A stretch of DNA of 64,000 nt, from contig OZ038387.1 of assembly GCA_964036045.1 (NCBI GenBank), positions 58,188,427 through 58,252,426 of the forward strand, in the 5' to 3' direction. The DNA is from Eutreptiella sp. 'Long Island Sound 2002' (Eukaryota; Euglenozoa; Euglenophyceae; Eutreptiales; Eutreptiaceae). The notes beneath the pieces were generated by a model. The model was given only the letters and a program-made list of their open reading frames with translations, had not been told where the DNA came from and did not search any database. Within the stretch, counting starts at the first letter, position 1; each line of letters starts with the position of its first letter. This document shows positions 57,107 to 64,000 of this stretch, one piece after another. A program made the position numbers and the translations under genes.

Positions 57107-57466
57107 ATGAATGTTTGGATGGTGTTGGTGGTTTTTCTTGCCGCACAACATGCAACCTTTGCTGCGGCCAATGTCGCTTGGGGCCCGTGCACTTGGGAGG
57201 TGGACCCCAGGCAGGCGTTGTACTACAACATCGAGTGTGTAGTGCTGCAGGTCCCTTTGGACCCTGTGCATGGCAGCACACCCAACACCATCGATTTCCA
57301 TGTGACACGCGTGCAGCACAAGAAATTGAAAGGCCTAATCCCTCAGGTGTGGTGTGCCCAAGGTCACGTCATTTTCTTTGGAGATTCTAGTGCGTGTGTG
57401 GTGTGTGTTGGTGGTGCGTGTTGTCATATAAGAGCAGACGCAAAACGCAGGATTAGCCATGTGTGA
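57107..57466 (+). CDS. Unrecognised secreted-protein-like frame, right copy
   Basis: 119 residues: MNVWMVLVVFLAAQHATFAA looks like a signal peptide, then WGPCTWEVDPRQALYYN, IDFHVTRVQHKKLKGL and Cys-rich VVCVGGACC near the end. No family recognised. It carries two bases (AC near 57190) that are missing in the left copy, and only this copy reads the signal-like start and the rest in one frame. It lies 92 bp downstream of the 56413-57014 frames on the same strand and could be a further exon of that gene. Confidence 0.35.
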   Translation: MNVWMVLVVFLAAQHATFAAANVAWGPCTWEVDPRQALYYNIECVVLQVPLDPVHGSTPNTIDFHVTRVQHKKLKGLIPQVWCAQGHVIFFGDSSACVVCVGGACCHIRADAKRRISHV

Positions 57467-57663
57467 TTCCCATCAAACATGGTTGCACACCGGTCACAGC
57501 AGAGGAGGTCCTAAAACGCCGTAAAGGCCATCACAGCATCCCATGGCATCATGGCATGAAAGTATGGAGCTCGGTTTTGAACTCACAACCTAAAAGAGAC
57601 ACGATTTGATCCAGTGGTCTACCTTACAAGCTATACCAACGAAAAATATTTGGGCGTTTTTAC

Positions 57664-58454
57664 GGGGGGGGGGGGGGTCATTTCTGGGGTTTTGACGCAA
57701 AGTGGGAGGTTTTTTTGCCGTTTTTTGGATTTTCGGCCCGAGGTCGGTATGGACTTTGCCCAAAAGTTGGTCCCCCCCTATTTTGGACATGCAGAATTCA
57801 AAAATCAAGGTTTCGTGGCCCAACGAAACAGTGGCGGGGCTATCCGTGGTCCCGAACACGGGCAATTTTCAGGAAATTTGCTGCTACTGGTCTGGCATAC
57901 ATACAGGGTTTTCACGGTGCTTGGCCCGGTGCTCAAACGTATCGTCACTAAATATTGTAGAGAAAATCACCAAAAACTGCTGGCAGCGTAGCCTGCAAAA
58001 GTCAAGCTAACCAGATGCATTTTGACGCAAAGTAGGCCTGCACACAGTTTTTGGTAAATTTCTCCAACATATTGTTGAGTTGAAGGGTGGGACCTTCACC
58101 AGTGGATTCAGCATGAAAATCTGCACCATTCACTATTGTCACTGAAATTTGCCATACTGACGACATGTTGGAGCACCGGGCCAAGCACGGTGAAACCCTG
58201 TATACAAACCAGACCAGACCAGACCAGATTTTTGGAGCAGATACCAAAACGCCAAAAAGTTCGGGTCCGGTACAAAAAAAAAGGCCACCTGCCCCCCCCC
58301 CCCCCCCCCCCCAACCCATACATCACCTAAAAGCCCTTTTCTTGGAGATTTCAAAAAGGTAAAACATACCCCAACCTCCGGAACAATATTTTTGAGAAAA
58401 TCAGCAGAAACTAAAAAACCTCCCACTTTGCGTCGGAATGCCCCCCCCCCCCCC
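57664..58454. mobile_element. Foldback (inverted-repeat) element, right arm
   Basis: Mirror of 11505-12281; 14 bp longer, mostly from two extra ACCAG units near 58210-58230 and homopolymer differences. Confidence 0.75.
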
Positions 58455-58466
58455 TAAAAGAGCAAA

Positions 58467-58471
<5 letters not shown>

Positions 58472-58514
<43 letters not shown>
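58472..58514. repeat. (AG)n microsatellite, right arm
   Basis: Mirror of 11451-11487, six bases longer. Confidence 0.95.
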
Positions 58515-58516
<2 letters not shown>

Positions 58517-59043
58517 CGCAGAGCGAGGGTTAGAGACTAACCGGCACTGTGGGAGGGTGGAGGGTGCGAGCTGACCCAGGTGTACAGATGGCCAAAGCAC
58601 AATCAAAAGCCACCTGGAGTGATACAGAACTGGTCTGCGCTGCAGTGCAGCAAGGCAAAACACTGAACTGAGTGGTGATGACCATGCGCCTGTGACACGG
58701 GGGCGTATGCGAACCCAGTATCCGTTGCCTCATGGCCCCGTAAAAACGCCCATATACTTAACAGCAAACAGCACATCCTAACAACAAGCCCAATCAAGTC
58801 CGACTGGTTCAACTTTTGCATCGCGGTGCGATACTCTGTGTAGAAAAGCGACGTTTGATTGTTGCTTTTGGACGTTGAGTCTGGGAGTGGGGTTAAAGAT
58901 ATAAAGAATGAGGGTTAGTGCTCACATTGGGTACATATGCAGCTGTTAGAGATCACTGGGTAAGGCATGCCTCCTGTTGTTGGCGTTGTTGAGGAATGTA
59001 GTCGTGGAAGTGGTGCTAGTCACTGGTGCTGAACCCACATTGA

Positions 59044-60071
59044 TTGTTTATGCATGAGATGCAGGTTGTCCGAGGGCATGTGAGTCATTGCAATCATGCT
59101 GTGATGCAGGTGTGGCTGCTGAACGGGGGCCCGGGCACCCCAGGGCAGTGGTTCCTGCCCTTTGCAGCGCTTCCCTTACCGCATCCCGCGTTTGCAGCCG
59201 AGCTTTTGCTTCCCGACCACCGCGGCACTGGCAAGTCCCACGAACTGGCTTGTGCGGACGGCTCCCAGCACATCGATCAGCAGTGTATTGACGGACTGCG
59301 GAAGGACCCCACACTGCAGCATTTCACCATCAGCAATGCAGCAAGGTTCCGCTGCTTTTGCCTCTATCCTTGACGTCGCAAAACCTAGGAATCTCAGCCT
59401 CGGCCCTTAGACCTCTGCAATGCTCTCACCTGAGCCCCAGAAGTCCCCGCACACTCTCCCCAGTTTCGTGTGCCATTCATATGCAGCTGTTTGTGGAGTT
59501 GCTTCATTTTTCGGGAACCGTGCAGCAGGTATCACGATCAGGCAGAATTTTTTGCTAAGGTTCCGGCTGCTTCCTGCACGCTTCTCCATCTGCGTCTCAG
59601 CTGCACTGCGCACCCAGCTGAGTTATTCACATGTCTGTCTTCAGGGATTTGTATCTTGGAATTAACGCGCTGCAAGAGGAAGGGCGGCCTGTTTTCATTT
59701 TCGGCACAAGCTATGGCACACTGTGGGCGAACCGTTTCATGGTCATGTTCCCGCAAGCCGCTGTTGCAGGGGCCATCTTGGAAAGTGTGGTCGACCCACG
59801 AAAGCCCAACTTTGTGAACTATGACACCAAGGTCAGTGAAGTGGGGCGGTCATTTCTGAACCTGTGTAAAGCGTCTGCCAACTGCACGGCCCTTTGGGAC
59901 ACCCGACTCCCATACTCAACCGCAAAAAAGTTGATAGATGACATTGCGGCCGGGATGCAGCAGTGTGTGCGCGACCATTTCCCTTTCTTGAGTGGGCCTG
60001 AAGGGGCCGCCCTGCTGAAGTCGCACGTCCTCTTCGGGATGCTATTTCAGGTGCCTGCCGACATTCAGTAG
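59044..60071 (+). pseudogene. TAP-like alpha/beta hydrolase (S33 family), truncated, right arm
   Basis: Family members hydrolyse N-terminal peptides or esters. Motifs in order: VWLLNGGPGTPG (about residues 23-34), LLPDHRGTGKS (55-65), FTISNAA (94-100), then after the intron DLYLGIN and FGTSYGT. Donor AAG/GTTCCG at 59345/59346 and acceptor TCTTCAG/GG at 59644/59645 join ISNAA-R-DLYLGIN in frame, exactly where the family has an 'NAA.DL' helix. The frame stops at 60069-60071 after VPADIQ; a possible donor (CAG/GTGCCT near 60049) might instead splice onward, but I see no C-terminal exon. N-terminal exons before 59044 are not recognised. Confidence 0.72.
59346..59644 (+). other. Spliceosomal intron in the hydrolase (mirror 10321-10619)
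   Basis: Inferred from GT at 59346 and a pyrimidine-rich TCTGTCTTCAG at 59634-59644; joining restores the family's NAA-x-DL sequence without a frameshift. Both arms keep both splice sites. Confidence 0.7.
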
Positions 60072-60396
60072 TGTTTGTTGTGCTTTGTTTGGCTTGGATT
60101 TCTTGAGATTGCAGCTAAGCAACTTGAGGGTGATTTCTTGACAAAGAGACTATTAATCACCCAGGGGTTCGTCTCACATACTTGGGGTTGTTGCACCATT
60201 TGGGAGCACCTCAGTTAGTTTCGAGAGGAGGATCCATGCCATCGATTGAAGAACACACACACTCACAGGCCCTCTTTTTGCACTAATGTTGCATGCGAGG
60301 GGGCGTTAAAGAGCCTCGGAAAGTATCAATGCCAATTGTACAGCTGTCTGGGGCAGGGACTCTCAGCCCACGCTCAAGTGCAGTTACCCCTGGGGG

Positions 60397-60759
60397 TTGA
60401 ACGTAGAGACTGATGCTGTTGATCTTACGTCGAATGCGGTAGAGCTGAGCGAAACATCTGCAACTGTTCTAGAAAGCGAATCACGACCGGAGAAATGGCG
60501 TGCCAGTGAGATGGAGACCCCGGAGAAAGTCAAGCGAGCTGCTCCGCAGCAGCGGGGTATGCAGATCGATGCGCAGCTGCAGCATGGGGAGAGCTCGGTG
60601 CCGGCAACTGGCGATGATGTTGTACCGCCGGCGGTGCGTGATGATGCTAACATGGTTGAAGAACTTGATGATGGTTGGCTACAGAAGGAGACGGCAGAGG
60701 GGCAACACGACAACCCCTCTTTTTCCTTTGCGCCGATGGAAAGGCGCAAATCTTACTGA
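60397..60759 (+). CDS. WLQ..PMER transposon-like protein, N-terminal segment (right arm)
   Basis: Mirror copy of 9206-9568, differing by one residue (VLESE instead of VQESE). The following frame 60675-60952 carries the CWVCGRNRADC segment and is cut at 60952, where the arm ends; the downstream parts present on the left are missing here. The right copy is therefore a 3'-truncated version of the left gene. Confidence 0.45.
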   Translation: MNVETDAVDLTSNAVELSETSATVLESESRPEKWRASEMETPEKVKRAAPQQRGMQIDAQLQHGESSVPATGDDVVPPAVRDDANMVEELDDGWLQKETAEGQHDNPSFSFAPMERRKSY

Positions 60760-60952
60760 GTGGGTGCAAGAACTGGAAGGCCGAATCCCCACACGCAATT
60801 GTGTGCTGGGTATGTGGTCGTAATAGGGCGGATTGCCTAGCCAATTTTGGCACCAAGCAAACAATAGAAATGATGTGGGATACCAACCTCCCATCAGTGC
60901 TGTTTACCGGCACATCTCACCCGCACGCCACATCCCCGATTACGGGTTGCAC
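60675..60952 (+). pseudogene. CWVCG-containing segment truncated at palindrome edge
   Basis: Reads DGKAQILLSGCKNWKAESPH, then IVCWVCGRNRADCLANFGTK and a tail ending LPSVLFTG before the junction; beyond it the frame enters unrelated G-rich DNA. The left counterpart (about 9013-9290, minus) has the same residues, then enters the 64-bp duplication. Confidence 0.4.
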
Positions 60953-61080
60953 CAGGGGGGGGGCGACACGCTAATTCTCGACAGGGGGTATAGTTTGGCC
61001 AAACCACCCCGTTTTTTCGAAGGGGCTGAAAAATTAGGTTAACACCCGTTTCGCACATTTGAGTTTTGTTGATTTCTCCC
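60953..61080. other. Junction between palindrome and next element
   Basis: Begins with CAGGGGGGGGGCGACACGC directly after the arm ends. No gene. Ends where the 83-bp repeats begin. Confidence 0.6.
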
Positions 61081-61361
61081 TGCTTGCCACCGGTCCCCGG
61101 GTCCCAATTTCTGCACCCCGCAGCCCCTGCTGTCACACCAGCAATTTTTATTTTTTAGTCTGATGTTTGCCAAAGGTCTCAGAGTCCCAATTTCTGCACC
61201 CTGCGGCCCCTACTGTCATACCAGGAATTTTGAATTTTTAGTCTGATGCTTGCCAAAGGTCCCAGGGTCCCAATTTCTGCACCTCGCGGCGCGCGCTGTC
61301 ACACCATCAATTTTCGATTTTTAGTCTAATGTTTGCCACAGGTCCCCGGGTCCCAATTTCT
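61081..61361 (+). repeat. 83-bp tandem repeats, left end of a mobile element
   Basis: Units start at 61081, 61164, 61247 and a partial at 61330 (exact 83-bp period). Each has TG(C/T)TTGCCA, GTCCCAATTTCTGCACC, CTGTCA(C/T)ACCA and ATTTTTAGTCT. The same unit occurs reversed at about 63774-63939. Confidence 0.92.
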
Positions 61362-61399
61362 GTCTTCGCCTATGTCCATCGTCTTCGTCTCTTCGCAAC

Positions 61400-61792
61400 A
61401 TGTCCTCAGTTTTTCTCATGACACACCATCATTCTTCCGAGGTGTTGAGCATCCAACTCGGTGATATCCTTTGCAAAGGGCTCATCTGCCGTCAAGGCTT
61501 GTGCGAACTTCAACTTGTAGGTGCACGTGTAGCCTACATTGCATCATCCTTGCTACTTGGGGCTGCGCTACGATGTGGAACAATCAAGACCACGGAGTAT
61601 GAGATGATGCTGGCTCTGGTTGTTGCTTCTGGCTGCCACGCTATTGCCATTCCGGACAATGGATCTTGCGCAGGCAATTTGCTTTTATCTGCACAGGTTG
61701 TCACCCTTTGTGATTGTAGTGCAGGTGGGTTGGGAGGATTCGTACAAAAATACATAGTGTGGGATGAACGCATACTTTCCATTTCCCATTAA
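61400..61792 (+). CDS. Transposon protein segment 1, possible cysteine-protease N-part
   Basis: 130 residues: VLSIQLGDILCKGLICRQGL, ARVAYIASSLLLGAALRCG, TTEYEMMLALVVASGCHAIA, PDNGSCAGNLLLSAQ. Reads like a globular alpha/beta protein. Followed after 90 bp by a frame with a DxH motif, so it may be the N-terminal half (with the catalytic Cys) of a papain-like or OTU-like peptidase; the Cys of NGSC is one candidate. This is inference. Confidence 0.35.
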   Translation: MSSVFLMTHHHSSEVLSIQLGDILCKGLICRQGLCELQLVGARVAYIASSLLLGAALRCGTIKTTEYEMMLALVVASGCHAIAIPDNGSCAGNLLLSAQVVTLCDCSAGGLGGFVQKYIVWDERILSISH

Positions 61793-61881
61793 GGGCTGAA
61801 GTTCGGTCGTCATGTACGCATTTCGTACCACATTAGTACACCTGGTCCGACCGATGTTTCGTTCCTCACTAGGCTTTACAT

Positions 61882-62598
61882 TTGCACGACAAGGTTACCA
61901 TGAGCCCGGTAGTCCCAATTCCGCTGAACAGCATTATCCCCTCCTTTGAAGCAATTTTGCAAACACCACGTGATCGCTCCTTCTACATATGGACATATGG
62001 AACCTGGGCCGTTGCTTTCGGTGTACGTAATGAGGGCTGGTTCTATGTCGATGTACATGGGTCCGGGCAAGCCCCCAAGGCAGGAGCCTTGTATGCACAA
62101 CTACGGTGTTGGTGTGACGCTTTGTTGAGGGTAATGATTCCCGATGTGAAACAACGATCCATGGAGAACTGCTATTTGAATTTGCATATCATCACCGTGC
62201 CTACCACAGTGACCGTTAGCACCGTCGAGGCACACGTGTTTCAGAATCAAGATTCCTCCGTTATCCGTGAGAAATGGAATGCCGCACTTGAGCTCTCCAT
62301 TTTGGACAACAGTCCTATCCGTTCCTGGCACGTCATTGCTTCTCCACAGCATGTTGCAAGCTTCCTGGCCGACCAAAATATTTCTGTTGTCAACAGGGCT
62401 TGGGTGGATACAACCAATTTCATGAACGCCTCGTTGTACAGTCATCTGCGGCGAACCTTTCAAAGCGTGGTACACGGCATTTCTTGGCTGCAGCATCACT
62501 GCCCAGATGGGAAGTTCTACATGTGCCTGTTGGGGTCCCAAGTTGTCGAAGAAGTTTTTTTGTCTACTGCGAATGCTGGAGCACAACAAGAATTTTGA
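61882..62598 (+). CDS. Transposon protein segment 2 with DxH protease-like motif
   Basis: 238 residues. SFYIWTYGTWAVAFGVRNEG then WFYVDVHGSGQAPKAGALYA resembles the strand-turn 'yylFDsHg...G.a' around the catalytic His in tegument/papain-fold peptidases carried by some eukaryotic transposons. The rest (WNAALELSILDNSPIRSWHV, HLRRTFQSVVHGISWLQHHC) is not recognised. At the T7 tract 62555-62561 one base fewer would join FYMCLLGSQVVEEVF to CLLRMLEHNKNF in the next frame, so this and the following segment are probably one protein. Confidence 0.45.
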   Translation: MHDKVTMSPVVPIPLNSIIPSFEAILQTPRDRSFYIWTYGTWAVAFGVRNEGWFYVDVHGSGQAPKAGALYAQLRCWCDALLRVMIPDVKQRSMENCYLNLHIITVPTTVTVSTVEAHVFQNQDSSVIREKWNAALELSILDNSPIRSWHVIASPQHVASFLADQNISVVNRAWVDTTNFMNASLYSHLRRTFQSVVHGISWLQHHCPDGKFYMCLLGSQVVEEVFLSTANAGAQQEF

Positions 62599-63865
62599 CA
62601 TTTTACAGCTGCAGGACCGACTTCGCTCGTTGCGCGCCATTCAGGGTGTGTTTGAGGATCACGTCAATTGGAAGCGGCACAAAAAGCGTTATGCGTCAGA
62701 CCGGCTGCGGCCCCACTGTTACACAGAGGACATCCACGTCAAATCAGTCAACCTGGTCCGTATTTGGCGTGCAGCCATTGCTGATGCAGGTACCCTTTTA
62801 AACGAGCACCCGCTGCTGAAGGACAAGTGCACTGGTATTTTTGACGAGCTCTTCTCACGAGGCGTCACACTGCTGAAGCCACAGGGTGTGTCCCTGCACA
62901 ATGCAATAGAGGCCGAGGATGACCCCTCCATGCTGCAAGAGGATCCACCCAGCACAGGGTTCCCTGGCGCGGAGAACTGTGAGGGAGACCCCATCTTTGA
63001 ATCCTTTCTATCAGTAGGAGGTGGGATGGACAAGAGTGCCGCTTACTTGCGCTGTGGAGATGACCGTGTTGTCCACGTTGCTTAGCGTGTCAATGAATTG
63101 TTCAACAAATCTATTGAAATGCTCTCTGGCGACCGGCGGCGTCGCGTACAGCGCCAATCCAAAGTCCCTAGACAGCTTACAAAATTGGACAACGATGGGG
63201 GCATCATGTATGGAAGCCCGTTCTTGGCTTTGTGTACATTCAAGGAAGGGAACAGCGGGATCACTTCAGCTGCAGCCTTCAGTTTTGTGCAGTGTATGCA
63301 GGATGGGAAAGTAGTTGTGGGCCCGAACATCAGCTGGTTGCAAGAAATCGATGGCGTATCGGTTGTTGGGGAGTTCCTACCTTTCAAAGCGGCAGACGGA
63401 GAGAACCTTGAATGGACTGGCCGATGGGGAACAACACTGCAATTCCCATCGCAGCACATTTGCTTTGTGGACATGAACATCAACCCCAATGGACGTTGGC
63501 AGCTTGCCATGAAGGAGGTGAACGTCTACATCAATAGCACCGCAGGTATTGAAAACTGCCCCCAGTTGCAGGGGACTCCCTACCCCGGTGTCGAACACAC
63601 CAGTCTCAGGCCCTCCCCAAAGATGAAAAACTGCTTGTTCTGCGATGCAGTTGTCTCTATCAAGAAGATGCTGGACCATGTAGCAGCCCATTTGGAACGT
63701 GGGGATCCTATGCCCAATGCGAACAAGGGCGGGGACCATGAAGCCTGTGAACTTTGTGAGCAACAACCACACATCAGAGTAAAGATTAAAAATTCCTGGT
63801 ATGACAGTAAGGGTTGCAGGGTGCAGAAATTGGGACCCTGGGACCTTTGGCAAGCATCAGACTGA
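62555..63865 (+). pseudogene. Transposon protein segment 3 with C-terminal zinc finger, one in-frame TAG
   Basis: Same frame throughout, interrupted by TAG at 63083-63085 between VVHVA and RVNELFNKSIEML; both sides read as protein. The part before has LQLQDRLRSLRAIQGVFEDH and VNWKRHKKRYASDRL; the part after has GIMYGSPFLALCTFKEGNSG and WQLAMKEVNVYINST. Near the end, CLFCDAVVSIKKMLDHVAAH then CELC forms a C2H2-like finger followed by CxxC, similar to zinc fingers in large fungal and protist transposon proteins. The last about 30 residues are encoded inside the 83-bp repeat, ending in TGA at 63863-63865. Confidence 0.5.
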
Positions 63866-63939
63866 AAATTAAAAATTCGTGGTGTGACAGCAGGGGCTGC
63901 AGGGTGCAGAAATTGTGGCGCTGGGACCTGTGCCAAGCA
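63774..63939 (-). repeat. 83-bp tandem repeats, right end of the same element
   Basis: Two reversed copies; GGCAAGCA at 63849-63856 and GCCAAGCA at 63932-63939 are 83 bp apart. Inverted orientation to 61081-61361 makes them long subterminal inverted repeats. Confidence 0.9.
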
Positions 63940-64000
63940 TCAATCTAAAAAATACGGGTCACGCAGTGCTTTTTTGCCTAGGTTTTTGTTCAATACAAAA
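63940..64000. other. Window end, no gene
   Basis: Sequence right of the repeats; AT-rich with CAATACAAAA at the end. Too short to classify. Confidence 0.4.

Larger units (their letters stand above)
41557..60952 (-). repeat. Right arm of giant palindrome (19.4 kb)
   Basis: Mirror of the left arm. Small differences from the left arm include a longer AG microsatellite, two extra ACCAG units near 58210-58230, a 2-bp insertion near 57190 and occasional substitutions (for example two within 20 bp near 43440). Its outer end abuts CAGGGGGGGGGCGACACG at 60952-60970, not found at the left edge. Confidence 0.97.
61081..63939 (+). mobile_element. Unclassified transposon with tandem-repeat inverted ends
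   Basis: About 2.86 kb between inverted 83-bp repeat arrays, with plus-strand frames filling the interior. The exact termini and target-site duplication are not identifiable by eye; the element could extend somewhat further on both sides. Confidence 0.6.

Noticed and set aside
9013-60952. Palindrome as a read-through or missing-adapter sequencing chimera
   Set aside because: Arms differ by substitutions, indels, array length and flanks, and a unique spacer lies between them; still worth testing with reads.
1-64000. tRNA, rRNA or other structured RNA genes
   Set aside because: No tRNA box motifs or rRNA core sequences were recognised by eye; a covariance search would be needed to exclude small RNAs.

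Overview
The window is nuclear DNA of a eukaryote, most likely a protist or alga. Evidence: non-LTR retrotransposon fragments, a PIF/Harbinger-type DDE transposase, a gene interrupted by a clean GT-AG intron, long satellite arrays, microsatellites, and no operons, ribosome-binding sites or bacterial gene packing. I cannot name the species. Nearly everything recognisable is mobile-element or repeat DNA; only one ordinary enzyme family (a TAP-like alpha/beta hydrolase) is clear.

Layout. (1) 1-9.0 kb is a graveyard of mobile elements: a reverse transcriptase fragment on the plus strand, an endonuclease-containing LINE fragment on the minus strand, several minus-strand reading frames with an unusual Cys/His module, and a GC-rich cluster of short repeats. 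(2) 9,013-60,952 is a giant inverted duplication. The left arm (9,013-40,206) and right arm (41,557-60,952) are near-identical reverse complements around a 1,350-bp single-copy spacer (40,207-41,556). Going inward from the outer end, each arm carries: a transposon-like gene with a WLQ..PMER motif, the TAP-like hydrolase, a foldback element, two unrecognised Cys-rich genes, a 21-bp minisatellite, a Harbinger-like transposase, a huge 105-bp satellite, and about 2.4 kb of low-information sequence ending in an unrecognised gene that crosses the palindrome centre. (3) 61.0-64.0 kb is a separate element whose ends are 83-bp tandem repeats in inverted orientation; inside are reading frames with a DxH protease-like motif and a zinc-finger tail.

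The outstanding feature is the palindrome plus satellite. The arms stay collinear almost base for base outside the satellite, yet the array is about 215 units (22.6 kb) on the left and about 102 units (10.7 kb) on the right. The arrays carry nested higher-order repeats (420 bp, about 2.1 kb, about 2.5 kb). Because 105 is divisible by three, the arrays give very long open frames that I treat as artefacts.

The genes do not form a pathway. Most are fragments of transposons with frameshifts or in-frame stops. The left edge of the palindrome lies inside a transposon gene that continues outward only on the left, which suggests the left side is the ancestral locus and the right arm is the copy.
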